DNA of 64,000 nucleotides from Hypomesus transpacificus (lineage: Eukaryota; Chordata; Actinopteri; Osmeriformes; Osmeridae): positions 6,544,017 through 6,608,016 of the forward strand of contig NC_061074.1 in assembly GCF_021917145.1 (NCBI RefSeq). Reading direction: 5' to 3'. The position numbers and the translations under genes are program-made. Positions within the stretch are counted from its first letter, which is position 1, and each line of letters begins with the position of its first letter. The notes beneath the pieces were generated by a model. It saw only the letters and a program-made list of their open reading frames with translations, did not search any database and was not told the DNA's origin. Shown here in pieces: positions 12,901 to 25,283 of this stretch.

Positions 12901-15900
12901 GCCGAAGGCTAACTCACACTGCCGGGGCAGGCTGTAGATGCTGCCTGGCAGGCTGTCTGGCAGAGAGAGGTGCCTTGCAGGCTGATCCAGCAGACAGTCA
13001 CCTGGTATCATTAACCACACATGTTAACACACTGGCTGCTGCTCAGCTTGGTCTAGCAGAGACATATAGTACTGTACAGCACTATGCTGATATACTATAG
13101 AACGGTGGACTACTTTATGGAAATACATTCAAAAAAATCAATCAATCAGAAATGTTTTATCTTTACATTTGTTAATAGTATTTAGACTAATCTTGGCATC
13201 TCTAGGATGTGGGACTGTGGGAACTAGAAGAGACAAACACAGGAAACAGTGACACTGGGACAGGAAGTGACTGACCATGTCCGCGGTCCAGGAAGTCGGT
13301 GATGATGGCGGCGCTGCATGACGACCAGGGCTGGTGGCGGCTGATCTGGACCAGCGTCGGCGACATCATGTGATTGTCCCTCTGCCTTCCGAACACATCC
13401 TCACATGCACGCACGTTGTCATGCGGCATGTTGAACACGTGCCCTGATTGGATAGGTATGCGTATTACAGTGGCATGATAATACCAAATGTTCGGTTACA
13501 TAACTAGCACATACGTAAAATATCACTATACGTCTGGGAGCAACCACACACACACACACACAAGGGAGGCAGTGTAATGGTTTCCCATGATGCGCTACAC
13601 ACACAGTCCTGTACAAACACTGGATGACATCGCCAGAGCAAAGTGAGTGTAGGAGGGCTAGCTTTGAAGGGAGATGGGCGTGATGACATCATGTATGTGG
13701 GCACCGTAAAAACCGAAGCCCCCTCGGGCCCGCTCTCATCTGGAAGCATTTCCACATCTGGACTGGAACTCCTCCTTTACTGCAGCCCCTGGGCCCGCCG
13801 CACATTCAGCTCTGCTCATCCCTGCCTCTGCTCAACTCAACCGCCCCCCAGCTTGCCAGCCCTTAGTGAGGGAGGCCAGGCCTGACTAGAAAACCTCTCA
13901 GTGTCAGCCGGACCGTGGCGTGAGTGACAGCCAGTTAATCACACGAGACAGTGAGGAAAGAGTGCAACCACCTTCTCTCTTCTCTTCTCTCTCTCAACTC
14001 CCTCTTTCTCCCCCCTCCCTCCCTCTCTCCCTCACCCCCCCCTTCCCCGCCCCTCCTCCCTCTCTCCATCTCCTGACCACATGTAAGAGATCAGTATAAT
14101 CTGAGGGTGCACATGCATGAGGTGTCAGAGAAGCCTGGGGCGTCCACACATGGACTCACTACACAGAGAGCACGGCTTCTACACGCACTGTCATGAAAGC
14201 TAAACATCCCTGCTCCTTTTTGCTCGAGTGGATAGGCCACAGTGTACAGTTACAGGATCACAGTACAGAGCATGCAGAGGGTTATCAACACAGGAGCAGC
14301 TGCCCGCTGCCCTGAGGTCTATGTTAAACAAACCTCTACTTTGAGATCGCACACTGTTATCTTCTGTAGAAAGGAGAAGGTCAAATTGATTTGTGTCACA
14401 AGGCGGGCCGGGTGAACAGTTCGCTGCTCAACTGAAACGCCTGCACACTGTAGGGACTTCCACCATGTGTCGCCATCCCTCTGCTTCGAGGTGTTCAGCC
14501 AATGAACAAGAGTGGTCTTAGAAAGCGACCAAAGACAGCGGGTGTTACTGACCTAGCTCGTGGGCCGTGGTGAAGGCGGAGGGCAGGCCGTCGTCCTCGA
14601 TGACGGAGCAGCTTCTCCGGGGGTCACACATGGTGCCCACGTCCGCCATGCCCAGCGTGTCACAGGTAGACGCCCCACACAGGTCCTGAAGGTACACAAC
14701 GGTGTTATTATCCAGGACAGGGTCAGATGGGAACTGACTAGAACTTGATTTAATTGTAAAACACATGATAAAACACACACACACACTATATTCCTCTCCC
14801 TCTTCTATATGAGAAACACATATTTCCTCTCTGATCCCACTTCCTCTCTCTATCTCTGTCTCTTTCTCTCTAACGCTGACACACGCACACAAACACACAC
14901 ACACACACACACACACTGTCACTCCCTGTGCCAATCTCTGTGAATATCTGCAATTCTGGGCCTGTGCTGCTGCAGTCATAAAGCATCCTGCCAGGGATTA
15001 TATCATAAGGGTATGTGTCTGCTGCAGGGTTGCTGAGGCAGTGAACCCTAGTTCTCCCCCTGACCTCTGACCCTCTGCACTCTCTCACACTGCTTCATTA
15101 CTGCTTCATCACAGGCAGTGTTGTTACAGGCTGTTTTTTTTCAGGCTGCTTTCTACTTCCTCACTGCTTCATTACAGACATCTGACAGGCGAGGCTTTAG
15201 TAAAGGGGTGGAGAGGTGGAGAGGAGACCAGGGAACAGAAGAGGAGGGGAAGGGCAAGACAAAACACTCACAGCTGGATACTTGCAGGCAGGTTTACATC
15301 ATCACACAGAAATGGATACTTCCCATTCTTTCCCTGAGGTGTACCAGTGAGGGGAAACGTGACTCACCCCTGGTCCACTGTTAAGACTGTACTCTAACAC
15401 TTTCACATCAATTATTGTACAGACTAACACATTACACAGACACACAATAACACAGTGACACAGCCACACAAACATGGCTGAGATCGTCACACTCTCCTCT
15501 AACAGCTGCAAAACAAACTCTCCTGGAGTGAGTGCCATTGTTGATACTGAGGCTTTTCCAGAACACATGTGAACGAGATCCAGAACAGCACCTTCATACC
15601 TGCTTGGTGAAAAGGATGGCCGTGTCCCAGTACTCCGGATGGGCGTCACTGTGCTTGTTTATCTTCTTCTGCCAGGAGCAGAAGTTCCTGAGCGTGAGAG
15701 CTGCGTTGCTGGAGACCTTCGGACCCTTGTCCGCCTCGCTAATGACCATGAAACCCACCACCACCAGGTTGATGGAGTTGAGGATGCTGGGGTGACGGTA
15801 AAGCTGCGCCGCCACCGACAACAGCGTTAGCAGGTATTGCTTCAAGTCGTCACCGTGGAACTTGGCCATGGACTCATCCGCCACCACAAGAACCTCCACA

Positions 15901-16577
15901 AACCTGGGGACCGAGGCAAACCTCCGTGGCCGGCTCAGGATCAACGGCGCGTTATCTGACAGTCCGCCACCCTCCGGGCCTCCCCTGTGCCTGTATTTCT
16001 CCAAAGACCCAGAGATGTTAAATTCTGATCCGGGTCCCACCATACACTTTCTGCTGGGACTGTTACCTGATTCAGAGCGTCCCCGCCGGCGAATGACGTG
16101 AGTTCGCTCAAAACTGGTTGAATGTTCCGAAAAAGTATCGCTCTCATTCACACTAATGAAATACTCCATGCCCCGGTAGGAGAACGCGCCCTGGAGACCT
16201 TTGCAAAGACTGAGGGCAACGTAGGAATCCCGGTCTGCGTTAACGTCACCGGAGTAGAAGCAGCTTCTCAACTCAGAGGAGTTAGGAGCTGAGGAGCCGC
16301 TTTCCGGGGCGATGCCTGGCCCCAAGAAATGTGAATCCTGTCTGAGGCTGAGGATAAACTCTTGCTGGAAAGCGCTAACTCTGAATACCACTTCCTTGTC
16401 ACTTATCTTCTCCTCTCCACGACCGGAATGCTTTCCAGGTAGTTGATCCATTCGAACGGGTACACAAATATCGACTTCCATACTAGAGGTAAATTCAGCA
16501 AATAACAGGACATCCATAAACAAAAACAACGATCGCATAACTACAGACATCTTTGCTGTATGCGCGGGGAGCCTCAT
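9954..16577 (-). CDS. adamts15: ADAMTS15, secreted metalloprotease with thrombospondin repeats (8 coding exons)
   Basis: Minus-strand exons: 16577-15600, 14685-14553, 13443-13276, 13001-12718, 12540-12360, 12253-12078, 11539-11364, 11004-9954. All junctions are GT/AG and phases join to 1048 residues. Order: signal peptide (about 14-32), prodomain, furin site RPRR (216-219), reprolysin domain with [12 protein letters not shown] (zinc His 368, 372, 378) and Met-turn NHMMSP, disintegrin-like region, central TSP1, cysteine-rich domain, spacer, two C-terminal TSP1 repeats. The family cleaves extracellular-matrix proteoglycans such as versican. Identity rests on close match to ADAMTS15 wording (for example [29 protein letters not shown]), the 8-exon structure and two terminal TSP1 repeats. 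Met10 (16550) has a better Kozak context (A at -3) and may be the true start. Oddity: a charged repeat of about 100 residues between spacer and TSP1 makes it longer than human (950). It is head-to-head with adamts8. Confidence 0.95.
10290..10610 (-). repeat. adamts15: In-frame Glu/Lys/Arg/Gly repeat inside last adamts15 exon
   Basis: A pyrimidine-rich plus strand (purine-rich coding strand) built of CTCCTTC/CTCTCTC-type units translates in the adamts15 frame to repeats such as GGKEREKE. Upstream [11 protein letters not shown] and downstream [16 protein letters not shown] both match the ADAMTS15 family, so the array expanded inside an intact frame at the spacer/TSP1 junction. Alternative frames across it on both strands are artefacts. 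Confidence 0.9.
13975..14070. repeat. Pyrimidine-rich tract in adamts15 intron 2
   Basis: About 95 bp of CT/CCCT low-complexity sequence on the plus strand, between adamts15 exons 2 and 3. Confidence 0.75.
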
Positions 16578-18098
16578 TCAAGTTTTTGATCTTCGTGCGT
16601 CTGTTTGCGATGATGAACTCAAAACCATGACCTATAACAGGCACAGAACTGCTCTCGTGCGAATTCTGAGCGCAGATGCATGTGGGATGCGACCTTCTAC
16701 CATCATGTACCGCTCCGCCGCGCCCAGCCTCTCCTCTATGGTCTGGGCGTTTAGGACTCGTGTATAAACAGCGAGTATTGTCATCATGCGGGAAGGTGCT
16801 GGGACAGGCTCTCTCGCTCTCCCGCTCTCCCGCTCTGCGACCTCAACCACTTGCGGCTCTGCAAATATTATTGTTGCTCCTCAGCATGTGGCACGAGCTG
16901 AAACGGCTCCACCCACTGAGTAAGACCTGAAATGGCTCTCAGTAAAGCTCATGCATCATCCAAAACTCTGTAAGAAACAAGTTGTCCGTTTTTATGCCTT
17001 AAAAATACTATCTCTCTCCAGACAGTATAGGTGTATAACTGTTTTTCACATTAACAATCCCATCGTTATGCAATCATCAAAGGCAACATCTTGATATGGA
17101 GTGACACCTGTTTGCGCCTGAATCTCTCCTCATTCCCTGCCTCACCAGCCGCGCTCCGTGACATCCGAGATACAAGACTGACACCTGGTGGTGTAACTGT
17201 GCCAGTGCCACTGGGGACTCGAACATCCCAAACTCGACCCCATCAAAAGCTGGCCTGAAGCTCCCTAGGATCACTGCACGGAGTCAGTTTACACGCATGA
17301 CATCTGGGTACAACAGTAACCACGCATCCAGACATACTTTATTCATACAGAACCAAAAACATTTTTGTAGCTTGAGACCTGCAGTGTCATATTCCGTGTG
17401 CTTTGCAACTTGGCTATTATATAATCATGAATCTTTGTGAACACTTTAACGTTAACTATAGGCTATTTGAAAGGAGCCGTGGCTGTTTTGCTGTGAGGAA
17501 ACCCATCCGCAAAGCAGCTCTGATGTGAGCTGTCAATCACCAGCAGCTCAGAAATAACTGACCGGCGGACCTTCAGCTATGCGTAGTATGGACGCCCCGC
17601 TGTACTGAGTTAATAATAGGGCCGGGGTTGTCAGGCTGTTTCTGAGGAGGAGTGTCGGTCCATTCTCACTGGGCCCGTTTATCACACTCTCATGAGGCGC
17701 GAGTGGGAGGAGAGTTTCCAGCAACGAGGGATATCAAAAATACATCGCTTATGTCTGAAGAGTCGCAGTATATATACCTCAGCGGTGCTGCTTTGACCAG
17801 CTTCCCTGGTTCTACAGTAATAGGATGACAACGCCAACAGTCTGTATACAGTTGGACTAAAACAAGCTGTGACATACAGTAAGGGGAACTGGCACTTCAT
17901 TATAGTTAATATAACGGTTGAATCTTTTATTTTATTTTTTATATTACTTAACTCTAGAAATAAAACGATTGATAACCATCTGATCACAAACGATTCTGAG
18001 GCTTCTATATTTGGAGATTATAGCTGCGCGCACATGGTCAACCAGTAACGGTAAATTTATCCTACACTTTGAGTTTACTTTGATTACAAGGACAGAAG
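16578..18098. promoter_or_regulatory. Shared upstream interval between divergent adamts15 and adamts8
   Basis: This 1.5 kb separates the two start codons and must hold both 5' UTRs and the proximal promoters, unless there are distant non-coding exons. A TATA-like run, TATATATA (about 17768-17775), sits 325 bp upstream of the adamts8 ATG. No convincing TATA element was seen for adamts15. No CpG island is obvious by eye. The human paralogs have the same divergent order. Confidence 0.5.
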
Positions 18099-20478
18099 AT
18101 GTGCTCGGTGTGGTGTTTAGTTTACTTGGCTCTGTGCATTCTCAACACTGCCGACTCAAACTCTTTTGAGTCCGAGGACATCGTTCCTCTCCATATAAAC
18201 AGGAGAGGCGGTCGGTTCTGGAAGAGGAGTGAGGGGCAACCGAGTTTCAGACTCAGTGCGTTCGGAAGAGATTTCACCCTAAACTTGGTCCCGGACACCA
18301 GCTTTCTATCGTCTTCGCTTACAATACAACGCATTAAAGCAAAAGATCCAAGCATTTTAGGCAACTCCGCCGGTGACCAAGGAGGGTACCCAGCGGCCGA
18401 AGCACAGGCGGACCTGCACAAGATGATCAACCAGACGGAAGAAAGCAAAGAGCACATGATGGATTGTTTCTTCTCTGGGACCGTGGACAACAAACAGAAC
18501 TCCGTGGTAGCTGTCAGTTTATGTCACGGCATTATCGGGTCGTTCATAACTGAAGGAAACGAATACATGATAGAACCCAAAGTTATGGGTTCAGGGAGGC
18601 TCGAACGTTCTACTGGACAGATACACGTTATCAAGAGGAGGAAGTCACAGAAACCCCCTGGAGGGCTCTTTGATCGCCTGAACGAGGAAAATGTTTTAAT
18701 ACAAGACGTGGAGACTTCAACTCTCAAAGCTGAGGAAGGCGGGCAGAGCGAACCGCGGCAGAAACGTTTCGTGTCAGCACCACGCTTTATAGAGACGCTC
18801 GTGGTGGCTGATGCGTCCATGACTCATTTGTATGGAGACGAAATACAGGTGAGATCTTAAAGCTTGTTTTCACGTCCACAGCAGGCTTTTATGTTCAAAA
18901 TTGTCTGTTAGGAGCAGCACCAAAAAGTTAACGTTTGTAATTTGTTTATTTTTATTTTGCATCAATCGTTGTTTTATAATTATAATTCATATCATAATAA
19001 TAATAATTATCAGGCTATTATTATTTATCTCAGAAAAATCTAACGTTGAGATGAAAATGAACCATTTGTGAAAGATTGCAATATTCAAAATGAGTAACAG
19101 TTGCAAGGTGTTGTTTTGGTGGTCACGTTTTGTCTGCCGCTCTCTGGGACGCTAGGTTAGAGGAGCCTTGGGGTGGTGGTGGCGGTGTGGGGGGCTCTGG
19201 AGGAGTGGATGTGCTTATACTGCCCTCAGAGCAGGAAGGGGGGTGGCACTTACGGGGAAGGGGGTGGGTTCACAGCCCTCCTATAGTAGCAGGGAAAACT
19301 GAGGTCAGTCAGCGCACAGCAATGTCAGTTATGTTCAGTTCCACATTCCTGGGGAGGTACTCACTGCAGTCCTGAGTCCTGTTTCATCACCATCATTAAC
19401 ACCACCGCCAACAGAAGAAAAAATGAGGATCACCAAAACATGAGATGGTTACTAATTAAAAAAAAATGTGTGTCTGTTGTCTGTATGTGTGGATGTGTGT
19501 GCATGGAATCTTTGGATGTGTGTGTTGTGTGTTGTCTTGCTATGTGTGCGTGGATGTGTGTGTGTGTGTTCCCTTCTCAGCTCTACATCCTGACCCTGAT
19601 GTCCCTGGCCGCCCAGCTGTACCGCCACCCCAGTCTCAGGAGCCCAGTGACCCTGGTGGTGGTGCAGGTCCTGCTGGTGGAGGACTCCGAGGTGGGCCCC
19701 CAGCTCTCCAGTATCGCCGGCGTGGCCCTTAGGAACTTCTGTTCCTGGCAGCAGCTCTTTAACCCGCCCAGCCAGCGCCACCCACAACATTATGATACAG
19801 CTGTGCTGTTCACTAGAGAGGTAGGGTGTGTGTCTGTCTGTTTGTGTGTGTGTGTGCACAGTCAGGGGTGGATGCCTGTCTCGCGAGCCAGCTGTTAACG
19901 AGTGTCTGATCTTAATGGAAACATCGATATTGCAGTTTGTTTATTTCCTGCCCAACTGCATCTGCCCTACTTGTTTTAGTGTGGCCATAAATGAGTCGTC
20001 ATGCTGACAGTACAGATAATAAACCCCCCTGCCCCCCCCCCCCCCCCGCCCCTCTCAGGAGGAGAGGACATCCCAGACTTGCCTGAAAAGACATGAGGCA
20101 CATGTTGCAGTGCGTGTTCTGCTGGTATGTGAGGGTTCCCCCGCAGAACAAGGTGTACACTTCCATGCTGAGCTGGACCAACCAGCCATAGGTCCAGATG
20201 GGTTCTGGATCAGGGAGGGAGACTTGTGTCTGGTGGTTTGGGTTGGCGGACCAGGAAACATCTATCTTTGAGCCAGACTTGTTAGAGGAACGTTGTAGGA
20301 ATCTCAGCTCCTCCCACGCAGCCTCAGCCGACTGCCAGAAATATTTATCTGCTTTTCTTTTATGATGGAAACATTGACAAACATGTTTCTTGATGTGATG
20401 GTGAAAACAGAGGGACACAGAGGAGTTAAGTTCAGCAGAAGAGACCATCTGCTGAGCCAGACTCTCACTATGAGTCCT

Positions 20479-20510
<32 letters not shown>

Positions 20511-23500
20511 CTTGGCATGGCGGCCACGAGGGGGGGGGGGGGTTTCTCTTTAGACTCCAGTTGTGGTGTTTGTATGGAGGAGGAATGAATTCCCTGGTAC
20601 TGCGCTGTGTCTGTTGTCTGCTGTTGATGTCTGTTGTTGTCTGTTGTCCAGGACATCTGTGGTCAGAGTTGTGACACGCTGGGCATGGCAGACGTAGGCA
20701 CCATGTGTGACCCCAAGAGGAGCTGCTCCATCATCGAGGACAATGGCCTCCAGGCCGCCTACACTGCTGCCCACGAGCTGGGTAGGTCCACTTCCTGTTC
20801 CTGTTTGTCCTGCACAGCTGTTTGGTAGTAACATTGAAAGTGAAACTGATCTCTAATCTCTAAATTCCAATCTCAAAGTATAGATAGACTCTGCCTGTTT
20901 TGTGTAGCCTTGCTGTAGTCTTACTAAGCAGACAGAGCCTCTGTAAACGTCCTTACATCCTGTCCCATCAGGCCACGTACTGAGCATGCCCCATGATGAC
21001 TTCCCGACCTGTAAGCGTCTGTTTGGAGATGTGGGAGGAGGTCACATGATGGCTCCTCTGTTCGTCCACCTCAACCAGACCTTCCCCTGGTCACCCTGCA
21101 GCGCCCTCTACATCACAGAGTTCTTCGACAACGGACATGGTAGGTCATGCATTTCATCTTTTAGTTCCTTAACCATTTGGTTCTCTTTGGTTTTATTTGG
21201 TTCTGAATTGTTCTGTTTGGTTCTGTTGGCTGGTGTATGGGCTGTGGTGGGTGGGATATAGGGTGTTCGTTTGAGCAGGGCCAGATAATCCCATATCTTT
21301 GTAAAATTGATCGTCAGGATGTTGCTCTTAGTATGATATTCACCTGTGCATCTGTCTGTGTGCCTGGCTCCTAGGTGACTGTCTGCTTGACCCCCCGGAG
21401 ACAGTGCTGCCCCTCCCCAGAGAGAGGCCAGGCGTAGCCTTCAATCTAGACCGCCAGTGCCAGCAGGCCTTCGGAGAGGAGTACCTCCGCTGCCCTAACA
21501 CCTCTGCCAGTGAATTCTGCAGCCAGCTCTGGTGCTGGCAGGAGGGTACCACCCTCTGCACCACCCGGAACTCCAGCTTACCCTGGGCCGACGGCAGCAC
21601 CTGCGGAGCCAACCGCACGTGCCTGGACGGGGAGTGTGTGTCCTACCTGGAAGCTACACGGCCTCGGGTAAGACTGGAACGCCTTACCTTACAAGGCTTG
21701 GCTAGGCAGCTGTTATGTGGTTTGGCCCTGCCAGTGTGTCAGTGTGTCATTTGTTTACAGAAGATGGCTCTTTACTAGAGAGGCTCTGTTTACTAGATAT
21801 CCTGTGTTAACCAGAGATCCTGGTCAACACTTTCAGTGGGATTCTCTTGATCAATTCAGACAAGCTGACACAATTATGCACTTACTGCTAACCACTAATA
21901 AAACCTCTGGAAAACACTGACTCTCTCTCGCTTCCTCTCTCTCACACACACTCACACACACACACACTCTGTAGGTTATGTTAGTGGGTTGTGGCTGTGT
22001 GTCAGGATTGTTGGAGCCTGACAGAGCACGCGTGCGGAGCCTTTGCCCAGCCACAGCGCCAGGACCCAGCGGTTACAGTCCAGACTGTGGTGGGGTTGTC
22101 AAGGAGACGGCGGAAGCTCTAATAGGTCTCTGCTGTGCCTCTGTGCCAGGTGGCGTTAGACGGCGGCTGGGCAGCCTGGGGGCCGTGGCAACAGTGTTCT
22201 AGAACATGCGGAGGCGGGGTTGAGTTCTCGTACCGGGAGTGTTCCGATCCAGTTCCTCAGAATGGAGGGCAGTACTGCACGGGCCAGAGAGTCCAGTACC
22301 AGTCCTGTAACACCCAGCCCTGCCAGCAGAACCAAGGTACGCCCTCGGGAACTCTACTGGAGCCTGCTTTGTTGCGGATGCTAACAACCCATAACAACCT
22401 GGTTACCATGAAACTCTCATTTGTGTCATCTGTTGGTCTTTGGCATGTAGTGTTGTGTGCAGTTAAAATTGAAGTTCATGACTTGAATGTTTCTACCTTG
22501 AAGTTGGACCATGCCTCATGCCCCTCTCTTTCCCCCTTCATTCCCCAGGGAAGAGCTTCAGGGAGGAGCAGTGTGAGAAGTACAACCGCCCCGTCCACTT
22601 TGACTTCCATGGTAACGCGAAGCAGTGGATCCCAAAGTACACTGGCGTGTCTCCGAGGGACCGGTGTAAGCTGGTCTGCCGGGCCCAAGGCAGCAGCGAG
22701 TTCAGGGTGTTTGAGGCCAAGGTGAGCATATCTGTTCACTCAGCACTCATGACCACCAGTCTAGGCTGGGGACTAAACCAGCTCCTGCCGCAGATGAAGC
22801 TGCACCTGGGAGAGGTCCTGACAGCTGTGTGCAGCTGGATGTAGGGTATGCATAGTGTATAGCTGCGTGTGTGACTGAGTGTGTCGTCATGTGGCTCTGT
22901 GTTGTGCAGGTGGTGGACGGCACCACGTGCGGTCCAGATACCACGGCGGTGTGTGTCCGGGGCCAGTGTGTGAAGGCAGGCTGCGACCTTGTGATCAGCT
23001 CCAGTAAGAAGATGGACAAGTGTGGTGTGTGTGGCGGCACCGGTCTGAGCTGCAGGAAGATCACTGGATCCCACAGCAGAGCCACGTAAGGACACGGACT
23101 GCACTGCTCTGTGAACCAGCCCCTAAATACATGTCACAATCATAACAACTGGTAACAGTGTTAAAGTGTTGTAAATGTCAACATTTACAAAGCAGATGTG
23201 TTTTTACTGGATGATACATCATATGAATAAGTACTATGTGACGGCTAGCAGCAGCCTAACAACAGCTTTCTGTCTGTCAGTAACAATAACTTCCTGTCTG
23301 TCAGTAACAGTAACTTCCTGTCTGTCAGTAAAAGTAACATCCTGTCAGTCAGTAACAGTAACTTCCTGTCTGTCAGTAACAGTAACTTCTTGTCTGTCAG
23401 TAACAGTAACTTCCTGTCTGTCCGTCTCGCAGGTATGGCTATGATGATGTGGTCACCATCCCTGCTGGCGCCACCAACATCGACATCAAGCAGCGCAGTC

Positions 23501-24168
23501 ACAGGGGCGTGAAGCACGACGGCATTTACCTGGCGGTGCAGCGGGAGGACGGCGGCTACGTGCTGAACGGTAACTTCTCTGTGTCCACGGTGGAGCAGGA
23601 CGTGGTGGTGGCGGGGGCGGTGCTGAAGTACAGCGGCTCCTCCACCACGCTGGAGAGGATCCAGAGCTTCCAGACGCTTCGCCAGCCTCTCACCATCCAG
23701 CTGCTGGCCACCGGAATGGATGCAAACCCTCCCAAGATCAAATACACCTTCTTCATCCCTAGGGACACACCATTCATCAAGCCCAAGGACAGGAAAACAT
23801 CCCTGCATATGATCCAGCCATTTGGTATGCCAGAATGGGTTCTGGGAGAATGGTCGGAGTGCTCTAAGAGCTGTGGTTCTGGCTGGTCCAGGAGGAACGT
23901 GGAGTGTCGAGACAGTGCTGGGTTCCTGTCCAGTCAGTGTGACAAGGACCTGAAGCCCTCAGACATCCGGGCATGTGGTGACCTGCCCTGCCCAATCTGG
24001 CAGATGGGACCCTGGTCTTCATGCTCTCGAACTTGCGGAGCCGGGCAACGCCAACGAAGCGTGGTGTGTCTGGACTATACCGGGAAGATGGTGACGGAGG
24101 AGAGGTGTGACCCTGCGAAGCAGCCAGAGCCAGTCTCTGGAGAGTGTCTGAACCAGGAGTGTCTCTGA
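18099..24168 (+). CDS. adamts8: ADAMTS8, secreted metalloprotease with thrombospondin repeats (9 coding exons)
   Basis: Exons 18099-18848, 19581-19820, 20652-20781, 20972-21139, 21375-21667, 22150-22336, 22549-22721, 22910-23085, 23433-24168. GT/AG junctions and phases join to 950 residues. Order: signal peptide (about 1-19), prodomain, furin site RQKR (220-223), reprolysin domain with [12 protein letters not shown] (zinc His 371, 375, 381) and Met-turn GHMMAP, disintegrin-like, central TSP1 ([19 protein letters not shown]), cysteine-rich, spacer, two C-terminal TSP1 modules. The start has A at -3 and is followed by a hydrophobic leader. Assignment to ADAMTS8 rests on [32 protein letters not shown] and [10 protein letters not shown], and on 9 exons. 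Human ADAMTS8 (889 residues) has only one C-terminal TSP1; the extra module here resembles ADAMTS1/15 architecture. The family cleaves aggrecan-type proteoglycans; ADAMTS8 was named METH-2 for anti-angiogenic activity. Confidence 0.95.
20479..20542 (+). repeat. Poly-G tracts in adamts8 intron 2
   Basis: A run of 32 G (20479-20510) and one of 13 G (20530-20542) are separated by 19 bases, about 110 bp before the exon 3 acceptor. A matching poly-C run lies at about 20032-20047 in the same intron. They are strong quadruplex candidates, but run length is unreliable in assemblies. Confidence 0.9.
23268..23420 (+). repeat. 24-bp minisatellite abutting adamts8 exon 9 acceptor
   Basis: About six copies of a 24-bp unit (core TTCCTGTCTGTCAGTAACAG) end in a partial unit that supplies the pyrimidine tract of the exon 9 splice acceptor at 23431-23432. 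Confidence 0.9.
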
Positions 24169-25283
24169 GGACTGGAGAGCTATGGAGTGGTGGAGAGGGA
24201 GGTTAGGGACAACACCCAACCCCCACCTCTAACCTGACTGACTGAGCCTTGAGAAGAACAGGGAACAGGGTGCATCAGTACTGGGACAGGTGCCATCATT
24301 ACATGTGAATAGTCAATGAGCCTCAGTAGATTTTTTGTTAATTCATGACTGTTTGAGAACCACTATTGTGTTTGAACCAAGTGAGATCTACCTCATGTTG
24401 TAGATACTAGTTTTATGTTTGTAAGTAGGTGAACATACTGTGTTTGTTGCTTTGTTACAAGCGGTACATAACATTTTTTAACTGTATAAAGAAAAAAATG
24501 ATTGTTTCACTTTATAAGAGAAAACCTCCTGGCCAGATTCTCCACATCTCCTTTTCATACTCACCCCCTCACATCAGTTCCCCCTCATACCACCAGATCC
24601 CATTGTAGCCCCCGTCCCAGCATAGACCACAGACTAGAACACAGCCTAGAATACAGCCTAGAATACAGGGTAGAACTAGCTGTCATAGTGGTGTTGTAGG
24701 AGTGGGTTCACTTGTACTGCCACGAAGATAAAATCAAACAGTTAGGTTACTTAATGAGAACTGAGACATGAGTGTTCATTAACCTGAGTTTACACAGCCT
24801 TTGTGTAAGAGCCTAATTTTGCATCTAGATTCTAGAAGAAACCAGGCTGAGAGACAAGGGGACTTTTCCTCAGACGAGCATTGGCGTCTTCTAGGTTGAT
24901 GCAGGTGGTAGGGATGGATGAAGACCATCTGAGAAGCAAGTCACTATAGAGATGTTATAAGTTATATCAAACAAAATACTTTTCATTGCATATCAACCAA
25001 TTTTATTTTGTGTGTGACATATTATTTTGAGCTAATTTGGTGTTCTGTTGTTTCCAGTTCTCTTTGTGTTTAAGTGTATTTATCATTCCCACATACAGTA
25101 TGTCATAAACCCAAAGAGACAAAACATGCTATCCCTTCAGTGAAGGACCTGTTTAATTACTTTTACAGCTTCCTTTTCAAGCTATTTATTTTTTGTAAAG
25201 TTTTCACTACGGACATATTTTAACCTTTTAGCGATGCAATGCTGCTGTCTTTGATATTTATAGCCTACGACGTCTACAATAAA
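24169..25283 (+). promoter_or_regulatory. adamts8: Probable adamts8 3' UTR with poly(A) signal AATAAA at 25278-25283
   Basis: After the stop codon the sequence is AT-rich and non-repetitive, with no other exon. The first clear plus-strand AATAAA ends at 25283, followed by GT/T-rich sequence, which would give a 3' UTR of about 1.1 kb. The end point is inferred only from the hexamer. Confidence 0.5.

Noticed and set aside
9954..16577. Assigning the minus-strand gene to ADAMTS8 and the plus-strand gene to ADAMTS15
   Set aside because: Motif-by-motif comparison fits the reverse: NHMMSPTL and FYVLAPKV are ADAMTS15-like, [10 protein letters not shown] and EFRVFEAKV are ADAMTS8-like, and exon counts agree.
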